From: Owenweeksia hongkongensis DSM 17368
Lineage (GTDB): Bacteria > Bacteroidota > Bacteroidia > Flavobacteriales > Schleiferiaceae
NCBI RefSeq assembly: GCF_000236705.1
Contig: NC_016599.1
Coordinates: forward strand, 2,790,001 to 2,854,000
Length of the DNA stretch: 64,000 bases
Direction: 5' to 3'
A program made the position numbers and the translations under genes. Below the pieces are notes generated by a model. It was not told the DNA's origin. It was given only the letters and a program-made list of their open reading frames with translations, and searched no databases. Below, in pieces: positions 1-7,084 of the stretch (its first letter is position 1; every line of letters begins with the position of its first letter).

Positions 1-533
1 ATTTGCACGCCCGTGTTTCCGCGCAAGCTTATGGCTCCTTCAATATCTACATTTACTGAGGGTACGTTATTTAATACATCCAGTGCGCCCATACCAGAGG
101 AGCTGATGTCCTGACCAACATTAAAAACCCTTTTGTCAAGCTTAAATTCCATGCTTGATTTTTCGGCTGTAACCGATACTTCATCCAAGCTTTCTGAGTT
201 TTGAGAAAGTTTGATTTTTCCTAAGATTACAGAGCCATTTCTTATTGTAAAGTCCTTAATAGTCTTTTTTGTATAACCAATAAAGCTGATTTCAATGCTA
301 ATGTCTGTAGAGGTGCTATTCAAGCTAAACTCTCCATCATCATCGGTGGTAGAGCCATTGATTACTTTTTGATCTGAATTAGAAATTGCCACAGCAGTGG
401 CATAGGGAATTGGAGATCCATCAGTAGCATCCACCACGGTACCCGTGATGCTGATATTGTTTTGAGCAGGTAAAACAAAAACACTGAAAATCAATAGTGT
501 TGCAGCTAATGTGTATTTCTGTAACAGAGGCAT
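1..533 (-). CDS. TonB-dependent outer-membrane receptor, N-terminal part
   Basis: The gene runs off the left window edge; only about 177 N-terminal residues are present. The start is the ATG at 531-533, followed by a signal peptide ending near PAQ (residues 22-24). Next comes a carboxypeptidase-regulatory-like domain (about 28-100; motifs ITGTVVDA and SFIGYTKK), and then the beginning of a plug (LDKRVFNVGQDISS, then LDVLNNVPSVNVD and ISLRGN). That plug wording is typical of the Bacteroidota outer-membrane beta-barrel family related to TonB receptors (OMP_b-brl_3 type). Such proteins sit in the outer membrane; the substrate cannot be told. It is divergent from the histidine kinase at 778 and shares the 534-777 spacer with it. 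No SusD-like partner is visible. Confidence 0.85.
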   Translation of the reverse strand, partial: MPLLQKYTLAATLLIFSVFVLPAQNNISITGTVVDATDGSPIPYATAVAISNSDQKVINGSTTDDDGEFSLNSTSTDISIEISFIGYTKKTIKDFTIRNGSVILGKIKLSQNSESLDEVSVTAEKSSMEFKLDKRVFNVGQDISSSGMGALDVLNNVPSVNVDIEGAISLRGNTGVQ

Positions 534-743
534 TGGTTGTTAATTTTTAAAAACAGTGCAAAGGAGTAAAGAATATATAGAGGCCCAAAATTTTTTAGGG
601 CCAACGGCATATTCACCACCTTAAACAACAGTAAGAATTTATTTACGCGTCCCTTATCAATAAGCTGGCCATTTATGGTAAGCATAATCAGATGCGTTTA
701 CTTGCCGAATGAAGGTTTAAAACTGTCGTTCGCCAGATCGTTT

Positions 744-773
744 TTTGCAGCCACACCTTTGTAGCTACATTTG
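744..773 (+). promoter_or_regulatory. Candidate Bacteroidota promoter for the LytS-like kinase
   Basis: The box TACATTTG (766-773) matches the Bacteroidota -7 consensus TAnnTTTG, and a TTTG lies 18 bases upstream (744-747), close to the expected -33 spacing. The G of the -7 box is only four bases before the ATG at 778, so transcription would start at or next to the start codon. The rest of the 534-777 spacer shows no ORF or clear hairpin. This is inference from consensus only. Confidence 0.4.
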
Positions 774-777
774 TTGA

Positions 778-1815
778 ATGACGAAAAAGCAAATTTTATC
801 AAAACCTAACCGGTGGGAGCTGATTTTCCAGATTCTGCTGCTTGTGATGACGTTTGTTTTTTACGCTTCAGAGCGCAGCAAAGGGCAGGTGTCAATTCAA
901 ATTGATGAGCCAAAAGTGATGTTCTTTTTGAATTATGCATTGGCGGCATATGTTATTAATTATTGGCTCTTGCCTAAATTTCTATACCTAAAAAAATATT
1001 TGCTTTTTACTCTTTTGGTGGCTGCATTGATCGGTGTGGTTATCTTTATTGAAGAAGGAATTATAGAACAGATATATTACCCTGAAACTAGGGGTAGTCG
1101 CTTTCCGGGCTTTGCATTTACATTACTTACGGTAATGCCAATTATCACAATTTTAACGGGTTTTAAGTTTGCCTGGGATGCCCTTACAAAACAGCGACAA
1201 GTGGAGCAGCTTCAAAGTGCTGTAAAGGAAAGTGAGCTTCAGTATTTGAAGTCGCAAATTAACCCACACTTTCTGTTTAACAACCTGAACAATCTTTACT
1301 CTTACGCACTGGAAAGCTCACCCAAAACACCTGATATCATTCTGGAGCTTTCGGGCTTGCTGCGATACATGCTTTACGAATGCAAGGCGAAGTTTGTTCC
1401 TCTACAAAAGGAAGTAGAGCAGCTTGGAAATTTTGTAAACCTAAGCAGGCTTCAACTAGAGGAGCGAGGGGAGGTAGAGTTCAGCGCGAATCTTAAAGCT
1501 GATGGATTTCAGGTAGCACCGCTTATTCTTTCGGTGTTTGTTGAAAATGCTTTTAAACACAGCCTTTCCAGTGTAAGTGATGATATCAAAATAAAAATTG
1601 CTCTTGAGGTTGATGAAAATGGGAAGTTGATTTTTACATGCGTAAACAGCTTTTCAGAGGAATCCAATACAGAAGACCTTTCAAAGGGCATTGGACTCGA
1701 AAACGTAAGGAAACGTTTGAATATTTTGTATCCTGATGCATATCAATTGGATATAAACACTGACGGAGAATTGTATACCGTGAAGTTGATTATGGATTTA
1801 AAAAGACCGGTTTAG
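778..1815 (+). CDS. LytS-type membrane sensor histidine kinase
   Basis: This is a 345-residue inner-membrane kinase of the His_kinase (LytS/YehU) family. Four hydrophobic segments occupy about residues 14-130. A short linker leads to the phospho-acceptor motif INPHFLFNNLNN with the likely acceptor His164. The ATPase part has the N-box VENAFKH (Asn256) and the G-box GIGLENVRKRL (303-313). No periplasmic sensor domain is visible, so the signal is presumably sensed in or near the membrane. Its partner is the LytTR regulator that begins one base after its stop. The signal is unknown. Confidence in the family is high, and nothing specific can be said about the stimulus. Confidence 0.93.
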   Translation: MTKKQILSKPNRWELIFQILLLVMTFVFYASERSKGQVSIQIDEPKVMFFLNYALAAYVINYWLLPKFLYLKKYLLFTLLVAALIGVVIFIEEGIIEQIYYPETRGSRFPGFAFTLLTVMPIITILTGFKFAWDALTKQRQVEQLQSAVKESELQYLKSQINPHFLFNNLNNLYSYALESSPKTPDIILELSGLLRYMLYECKAKFVPLQKEVEQLGNFVNLSRLQLEERGEVEFSANLKADGFQVAPLILSVFVENAFKHSLSSVSDDIKIKIALEVDENGKLIFTCVNSFSEESNTEDLSKGIGLENVRKRLNILYPDAYQLDINTDGELYTVKLIMDLKRPV

Positions 1816-1816
1816 C

Positions 1817-2503
1817 ATGGATTGTATCATCATAGAAGATCAAGCTCCAGCCCAGCGCGTACTCAAAAAATACATTGCTGATATTGGGACGCTTTCGCTA
1901 AAAGGCACCTTCAATAGCGCGATTCCGGCCGTTGAGTTTTTGGCCAAAGAAAAAGTGGATTTGATCTTCCTTGACATTCACTTGCCCAAGATTTCGGGTA
2001 TGGATTTTCTAAAAACTCTCGCACATCCACCAGCTGTGATTTTTACCACGGCATTTTCTGATTATGCAGTGCAGAGCTATGAAATGGGAGTTGTAGATTA
2101 TTTGGTAAAACCCTTCTCTTTTGAGCGTTTTTTGAAAGCTGTGGCTAAAGTAAATTCGGTTTCTGTCCAAATTGCATCAGCTGCAGACGAGAGCCATGAT
2201 TTTTATATTAAATCGGGTTATGAATACATCAAAGTGAATAGTGAGGATGTGATTTTCATTCAGTCGGACATGGACTATACCGAAGTAAATCTGGCAACTA
2301 AAAAACTGCTAAGCCCCGAAACTTTACAAAATTGGGAGCAAAAGCTTGCGGGCTACAACTTTATTCGGGTACACAAATCCTATCTTATAAATGCTTCAAA
2401 AATTGAGAAGATAGCCGGCAATCAAGTGTTCCTTTCAGAAGGATTTACAGCTCCAATTGGGAGAGCTTACAAAGAAGATTTTTTGGCTAGGGTGGTGAAG
2501 TGA
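1817..2503 (+). CDS. LytTR-family response regulator
   Basis: This 228-residue DNA-binding response regulator has a receiver domain at 1-115 with phospho-acceptor Asp53 (LIFLDIHLP), a conserved Thr near 78 and Lys98 (LVKPF). A LytTR DNA-binding domain spans about 128-228 (YIKVNSEDVIFIQS and FIRVHKSYLIN). It begins one base after the kinase at 778-1815 and is surely co-expressed with it. Its stop (2501-2503) abuts the stop of the convergent ammonium transporter (2504-2506) with no spacer. Target promoters are unknown. Confidence 0.94.
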   Translation: MDCIIIEDQAPAQRVLKKYIADIGTLSLKGTFNSAIPAVEFLAKEKVDLIFLDIHLPKISGMDFLKTLAHPPAVIFTTAFSDYAVQSYEMGVVDYLVKPFSFERFLKAVAKVNSVSVQIASAADESHDFYIKSGYEYIKVNSEDVIFIQSDMDYTEVNLATKKLLSPETLQNWEQKLAGYNFIRVHKSYLINASKIEKIAGNQVFLSEGFTAPIGRAYKEDFLARVVK

Positions 2504-3781
2504 TTATTCCAGTTGTTCGCCATGTTGGCTTAGGTCTAAGCCTCTTTCTTCTTGGTCGGGGCGAACGCGCATCCTTAAAAGGATATCAACTACTTTAAAT
2601 AGAATATAGCTTCCACCAAAAGTGAATATGGCGGTGATTAGCAGGGCAATAAGGTGTGCATAAAAAGTAGTGGTTTCACCATAAATTAAGCCCACCTTAG
2701 AAGCCAAAATTCCTGTTAGTAGCATTCCCACAATACCACCAATGCCGTGGCTCGGGAAAACATCAAGCGTATCATCAATTCCAGATTTATGCTGAAGGTG
2801 AATCATCCAATTAGAAATGATTGAAGCAATAAAACCAATAAGTACGGATTGGCCAATATTTACAAATCCAGCGGCAGGGGTAATTGCCACTAAGCCCACT
2901 ACTGCGCCAATACAGGCACCAATCGCGGACATTTTCCGACCAAGCATTCTTTCGTAAAATAACCACGTAATCATAGCGGTGGCGGAGGCAATGTTGGTAT
3001 TTGCAAAAGCTATTACAGCATCTCCATTCACGCCAAGTGCAGACCCTGCGTTGAAACCAAACCAACCAAACCACAATAGGCCAGTACCGAGTATTACATG
3101 AGGAACATTTGCATGTTCCCCGATTTCTATCTTTCGTTTGCCTAGATAAATAGCTCCTGCAAGAGCAGCAAAACCAGCAGACATATGAACGACAGTTCCG
3201 CCTGCAAAATCCAGAACTCCCCATTTTCTAAAAAGTCCTTCCGGGTGCCAGGTCATATGAGCCAAAGGACTATAAATTAATAAACTGAAAAGGACCATAA
3301 AAAGGATGTAGCTGCGAAAGCGAATTCGGCCAGCAAAACTTCCCGTGATAAGGGCTGGTGTAATAATGGCAAACTTCAGTTGAAAAAGTGCATAAAGCAG
3401 AAAGGGGATGGTAGGTGCAAAATCGGGGTTGGGTTCTATACCTACATTTTTGAAGTTGAGGTATGTTAAGGGATTACCAATAATTCCACCAAGGCTTTCC
3501 CCAAAAGCTAAACTGAAACCAATGATAACCCAAAGTACACTGATCACACCCAATGCAACAAAACTCTGAAGCATGGTTGAAATCACATTTTTTTTGTTGA
3601 TCATTCCCCCGTAAAAGAAGGAGAGACCGGGAGTCATTAATAACACAAATGCGCTGGAAACAAGCATCCATGCCGTGTCGGCTTTGTCTATCTGCGTACT
3701 TAGTTCTTGATATCCGGTGGCCGTAAAAGCACAAAATACTACCAAAATTGATAGTACGATAAAGTTGATTTTTCTGCTCAT
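2504..3781 (-). CDS. amt: Ammonium transporter, Amt family
   Basis: This 425-residue inner-membrane channel for ammonium/ammonia has an N-terminal hydrophobic segment (about 6-22) followed by eleven further membrane spans. The twin pore histidines are His199 (GTVVHMSAG) and His345 (FPSHGIGG), 146 residues apart, close to the 150 of E. coli AmtB. The phrase FFYGGMINKKN is also diagnostic. It ends in a short cytoplasmic tail. Amt genes are usually followed by a PII (glnK) gene; none is present downstream here. It converges on the LytTR regulator, so the two genes are not in one operon. Confidence 0.96.
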   Translation of the reverse strand: MSRKINFIVLSILVVFCAFTATGYQELSTQIDKADTAWMLVSSAFVLLMTPGLSFFYGGMINKKNVISTMLQSFVALGVISVLWVIIGFSLAFGESLGGIIGNPLTYLNFKNVGIEPNPDFAPTIPFLLYALFQLKFAIITPALITGSFAGRIRFRSYILFMVLFSLLIYSPLAHMTWHPEGLFRKWGVLDFAGGTVVHMSAGFAALAGAIYLGKRKIEIGEHANVPHVILGTGLLWFGWFGFNAGSALGVNGDAVIAFANTNIASATAMITWLFYERMLGRKMSAIGACIGAVVGLVAITPAAGFVNIGQSVLIGFIASIISNWMIHLQHKSGIDDTLDVFPSHGIGGIVGMLLTGILASKVGLIYGETTTFYAHLIALLITAIFTFGGSYILFKVVDILLRMRVRPDQEERGLDLSQHGEQLE

Positions 3782-3886
3782 GTTTTCAGAATGTTTGACT
3801 TAAGCTATCTCAAATTTGTATAACCCGTTTGAAAAAACATAGCACAGTATTCCGAAACTTAAAAAAATCAAAAAGGATGCAGTTAT

Positions 3887-4300
3887 TTAGGTCTTGTTGA
3901 TACTCATTCCAATTTTACCGCCAATCCAGGCCATAGGAATATAGGCGAGGGCAATATCCAAAACAATAAACCAGGTGGGCGAAGGAATCATAAAGCTGAC
4001 CATAATTCCGCCAATAAGGAACAAAGCTCCAATGGCGTAGGCAAACTTCATTTTGTGAGTTGAGGCAATCAAAGCTGCAACTAATGCTCCTACAAGCGTA
4101 CCTAAAGCGTGTGCGAGAAATGGAAAGAGGAAATGCTCCGCACTGGCATTGGGCATAGCGGCAGCCAAAGCTTCCATATCACTTGGGTCTACTCCCTCCA
4201 AAGGAAATACTGAATGCCCTGCATTGATGAGACCCATGTTTACAGCACTACCAATGGCCCAGCCTACAATTACGGCCAATATATTTCTTACGATTTTCAT
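3887..4300 (-). CDS. Small four-helix membrane protein of unknown function
   Basis: This 137-residue protein has four hydrophobic segments, at about residues 5-25, 60-82, 88-107 and 112-130. It has a glycine-rich first helix (VGWAIGSAVNMGL) and a loop with a His near 63. I do not recognise a named family; similar four-helix proteins of this length occur as hypotheticals in Bacteroidota. It is the last of three short membrane-protein genes on the minus strand (4775 to 3887), separated by 10 and 24 bases, so they probably form a small operon. The spacer to the Amt gene (3782-3886) holds no clear element. Confidence 0.7.
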   Translation of the reverse strand: MKIVRNILAVIVGWAIGSAVNMGLINAGHSVFPLEGVDPSDMEALAAAMPNASAEHFLFPFLAHALGTLVGALVAALIASTHKMKFAYAIGALFLIGGIMVSFMIPSPTWFIVLDIALAYIPMAWIGGKIGMSINKT

Positions 4301-4310
4301 GTGTGTGATT

Positions 4311-4496
4311 TTAGCGTTTGTTAGTTTTTTCTTTTTTGAAAAGAAGCGACAAAAAGAATAGCAAACTTAAAAGTAAGAAAACGATATTAACCGTTCTGGC
4401 AAATGGGGGTGCTCCTTCTGGCCATACTTGCCCTAATAGGACAATAGCGTTTAACGCTACGAGTATTATTAAAATAAGAGTTTTTGGTTTGTTCAT
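4311..4496 (-). CDS. Short two-helix membrane protein
   Basis: This 61-residue protein has two hydrophobic segments (about 6-22 and 36-52) and a very basic C-terminus (KKEKTNKR). Ten bases separate it from the following gene at 4300 and 24 from the preceding one. The opposite strand also carries an ORF here, but the hydrophobic profile and the same-strand packing favour this reading. Its function is unknown. Confidence 0.5.
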   Translation of the reverse strand: MNKPKTLILIILVALNAIVLLGQVWPEGAPPFARTVNIVFLLLSLLFFLSLLFKKEKTNKR

Positions 4497-4520
4497 GGTG
4501 GACGGTATAGATAATTGTTA

Positions 4521-4775
4521 CTACTGTTGTTTTCGTCTTTTGTTTAAAGCCTTTCGGCAAGTCAGTACGCCCACCAGGATTAGCAGAACTCCGGAAGTCG
4601 CTTTTATGAAGTTAAGATTAAGAGCTGAAAGTACCGCTAAAGTTAATCCTAGAAAAAGCAAAACTATGCCTAACGCAAAGGAAAAGTTATAGCTAAGGCC
4701 AAAAGTATCACCTAAGAAGATAAAGCCAAGCGTGTCAAGCCAAGTGCGAGATGGGTTTTCTTTAGGTTTTTTCAT
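4521..4775 (-). CDS. Short two-helix membrane protein next to an attC-like site
   Basis: This 84-residue protein has a polar N-terminus, two hydrophobic helices (about 31-50 and 54-72) and a basic tail (RKALNKRRKQQ). Its ATG (4775-4773) lies two bases beyond the GTT end of the attC-like hairpin at 4777-4831. That is where the first codon of an integron gene cassette usually lies relative to the upstream recombination site. The family is unknown and function is not assigned. Confidence 0.55.
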   Translation of the reverse strand: MKKPKENPSRTWLDTLGFIFLGDTFGLSYNFSFALGIVLLFLGLTLAVLSALNLNFIKATSGVLLILVGVLTCRKALNKRRKQQ

Positions 4776-4776
4776 T

Positions 4777-4831
4777 GAACGATTTGGCTATGCGCAGTGT
4801 CCCGAAGAGCATTGCGTATAGGTGTTGTTGG
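4777..4831 (-). repeat. attC-like inverted-repeat element, copy 1
   Basis: Read on the minus strand the element is CCAAC, six bases, stem TATACGCAATG, a 10-base loop, stem CACTGCGCATA, eight bases, then GTTC. The two 11-base arms pair fully on the plus strand if G-T pairs are allowed. A second element at 19311-19500 has the same arm sequences with one change and the same 6- and 8-base spacers to its AAC and GTT ends. Terminal AAC/GTT triplets around an imperfect hairpin are the hallmark of integron attC sites, although the outer bases do not match the RYYYAAC/GTTRRRY consensus well. It lies between the WG-repeat gene and the 84-residue gene. The attC reading is inference. Confidence 0.55.
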
Positions 4832-4842
4832 TTGCAGTTTTT

Positions 4843-5856
4843 TTATTCAAATCTTGTCCCTCTATTAGGTTCATAAATTAGTGGAATAACAACTTGGCCT
4901 TTTTTGTCTATAAAACCTACTTTCCCGTTTAGTTCTACATATGCTAACCCATTATTAAACTGACTTGCATAATCGAACTGCGGTTCAATCACTATTTTAC
5001 CCTTCTTGTTTACAAATCCATATTTTTCATTCAAGCTAAAGTTTGCAACACCTTCATAAAAGTGCCATAAGCCGTCAAATTGTGGTTCGATTACCAAGTT
5101 GCCTTTTTCATCATATGCTCCCCACTTTTTATTTTTTGCTTGGACAATGTGCATTCCGTTGGACAAGTTCCCTGTGCTCAAATAATTCGGTGGGATTATG
5201 GTGTCGCCTTTGTCATTTAATCTGCCACATCCGTTTTCTGTCTTAAAAGCTCCTGGATAGCTTTCTTTTGGTGGAAGAATTTTACGGTCCCCAATATTTT
5301 CATCGTTATATTCAAATAGGTTCCCTGCCTTATCGATCAGTTTAAAATTATGCGTTGTATCCATAACCATAGCAATGTCTGACCTGAATGGGTAGCAAAT
5401 TTCGAATTGTGGAGAGATTACAAATTGACCTGACTTGTCTATGTATCCACTTTTTTCGTTGAGTACAACATCAGCAAGTCCGTTTGAGAAATCTCCCCAA
5501 GCATTTTCTTCAAATTGAAAGTCAATTATTGTATCTCCATCAATATTGATGTAACCATATTTATCTTCAAAGTTTGAAACAAGGGCTAATCCTTCACTAA
5601 ATAAATCGCCATCATTGTATTTTGGATTGATTAGGATTTCTCCTTTTCGGTTAATGTATCCGTATAAACCACTTTTTTCAACAAGAGCAGGTTTTCCCTT
5701 ATCGTCAAGGAGGATATAATCCCACTTAGGTTCAATAATAAAAGCACCTTTCTTGTTTATCGCTCCGAACTTTCCATTTTGCTTTACAACAGCAAGATGT
5801 TTGGAGCTACAAGACATAAGCATTGATGAAATTAATATGTAGATAAAGATTTTCAT
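4843..5856 (-). CDS. WG-repeat lipoprotein
   Basis: The preferred start is the ATG at 5856, which begins MKIFIYILISSMLMSC, a lipoprotein signal with the lipidated Cys at residue 16; an upstream TTG at 5868 would add four residues. The mature part consists of about nine tandem WG-type repeats of 30-40 residues, with the pattern xGyIdkkGxxvIxPqFdxx (for example KYGFVNKKGKIVIEPQFDY). WG repeats form extended solenoids and are common in secreted or surface proteins of Bacteroidota; their ligands are mostly unknown. A perfect 26-bp palindrome lies just upstream and an attC-like hairpin just downstream, so it may be a mobile cassette gene. Confidence 0.85.
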   Translation of the reverse strand: MKIFIYILISSMLMSCSSKHLAVVKQNGKFGAINKKGAFIIEPKWDYILLDDKGKPALVEKSGLYGYINRKGEILINPKYNDGDLFSEGLALVSNFEDKYGYINIDGDTIIDFQFEENAWGDFSNGLADVVLNEKSGYIDKSGQFVISPQFEICYPFRSDIAMVMDTTHNFKLIDKAGNLFEYNDENIGDRKILPPKESYPGAFKTENGCGRLNDKGDTIIPPNYLSTGNLSNGMHIVQAKNKKWGAYDEKGNLVIEPQFDGLWHFYEGVANFSLNEKYGFVNKKGKIVIEPQFDYASQFNNGLAYVELNGKVGFIDKKGQVVIPLIYEPNRGTRFE

Positions 5857-5876
5857 TTCAAATTGCAATCAACTAA

Positions 5877-5902
5877 GATATAACGGGAATTCCCGTTATA
5901 TC
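5877..5902. repeat. Perfect 26-bp palindrome
   Basis: The left arm GATATAACGGGAA is followed directly by its exact reverse complement, centred between 5889 and 5890. It lies about 20 bases upstream of the WG-repeat gene. It could fold as a cruciform or serve as a binding site for a dimeric protein. It is not followed by a T-run on either side, so a terminator is unlikely. Confidence 0.8.
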
Positions 5903-6103
5903 CATTATATATTTTAAGCGGTAACCTTTGCTGGCAAAAGCAATTTTGGCTTTTGTAACACAGGCAACGCTTTTGCAATATACAATCGCCTTCAGAGATT
6001 CTCTATTCCTTAAACTTCGCAATAGTCTTTTCAATCTTTGAAATTGATAGCAGCTTTCGAACAATTTCAATGCTAATTTCTTTTTTCTCTTAAAACATTA
6101 AAG
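5903..6103. other. Structured spacer without a convincing gene
   Basis: This spacer holds GCAAAAGC (5934-5941), which can pair with GCTTTTG at 5949-5955 or with GCTTTTGC at 5969-5976, giving two alternative hairpins. A 65-codon minus-strand reading frame covers most of it but has no recognisable domain and ends in the palindrome, so I do not call it a gene. The end nearest 6104 is AT-rich and probably carries the promoter of the next gene. Confidence 0.4.
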
Positions 6104-6949
6104 ATGAAAAAAGCAATACTAGGTCTATTCTCATTACTTTTTTTTAGCCTCGGCTCATGGGCACAGTCAGGGGGTAATTCTGAAACTCCACAAGATTTCA
6201 AAATCAGAGCGGTGGCAGAGTTAGGGTTCCTTTCTGTAATTGACCATAAGGTTCAGTTTAGTAATTCGGGAACCTATTTTGACTATCGAGATCAAGGTGG
6301 TCAAGATGTGTTGTTCCCCGTTTCACGATATTCTTTGGAGTTGGAATTTAATAAGAAGAACACTTTTTACCTTCTCTATCAGCCTCTGCGCTTAGAGTCT
6401 CAGGTGCTTTTGCAGGAAGACCTTATTGTAGATGATATGGTTTTTCCCGCCAATACCGGTGTAAACCTATTGTACAGCTTTCCCTTTTACAGACTTAGCT
6501 ACACAAGGGAGCTTCTTAGCGATAATGATAAATGGGCGTTTGCAATTGGCGCTTCATTGCAAATACGCAATGCCACAATTTCATTCGAATCTACTGATGG
6601 TTCCCGCTTTAGAACTAATCGCGATGTTGGGTTGGTGCCAGCACTTAAAATTAAATCAAGAGCATACTTAAGTGATCGGGTGTTTGCGGAACTGGAAGCA
6701 GATGGAATTTACGCCCCTGTAAGCTACATTAATGGTAGCGATAATGAAGTTGTTGGTGCTATTTTGGATGCCAGCCTTAGGATGGGGGTGGAACTTAATG
6801 CTCCGGTAACAGCATTTTTGAATGCAAGATATCTGGGAGGAGGAGCTGTTGGCACTTCAGATGTGGATGGGCCGGGTGATGGTTATGTAAGAAACTGGTT
6901 AAATTTCTTCACTTTGACGGCTGGCTTTATTTATGAATTTGCACCGTGA
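6104..6949 (+). CDS. Secreted, probably outer-membrane beta-barrel protein
   Basis: This 281-residue protein has a signal peptide ending near GSWAQ (residues 17-21). The mature protein has alternating hydrophobic and polar residues in strands of 9-11 residues (for example RYSLELEFNKK, FYLLYQPLRL, FYRLSYTREL and LNFFTLTAGFIYEF), typical of outer-membrane barrels. I do not recognise a specific family. It stands alone, with a 134-base spacer before the GH3 gene. Being a barrel is inference from the strand pattern. Confidence 0.75.
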   Translation: MKKAILGLFSLLFFSLGSWAQSGGNSETPQDFKIRAVAELGFLSVIDHKVQFSNSGTYFDYRDQGGQDVLFPVSRYSLELEFNKKNTFYLLYQPLRLESQVLLQEDLIVDDMVFPANTGVNLLYSFPFYRLSYTRELLSDNDKWAFAIGASLQIRNATISFESTDGSRFRTNRDVGLVPALKIKSRAYLSDRVFAELEADGIYAPVSYINGSDNEVVGAILDASLRMGVELNAPVTAFLNARYLGGGAVGTSDVDGPGDGYVRNWLNFFTLTAGFIYEFAP

Positions 6950-7084
6950 TTTTTTCAGTTAAATAGACATGAATAGGTGTGTTAATTTACTTTCTCCTTC
7001 ATTGAACCTATTTGTCAAAGAGCGGTTAATTTTCATGAAAAGCGTTTTGCCAAGCGCTTAAATAATCACCAAACATATTTTTAG

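Noticed and set aside
4318-4692. A 124-codon plus-strand reading frame opposite the small membrane-protein genes
   Set aside because: The minus-strand frames have proper hydrophobic helices, tight spacing and basic tails; the plus-strand product has an unnatural composition and no family.
5873-6070. A 65-codon minus-strand reading frame upstream of the WG-repeat gene
   Set aside because: It consists of hairpin-forming spacer sequence, ends inside the palindrome, has no recognisable domain and no promoter, and overlaps the likely control region of the neighbouring gene.
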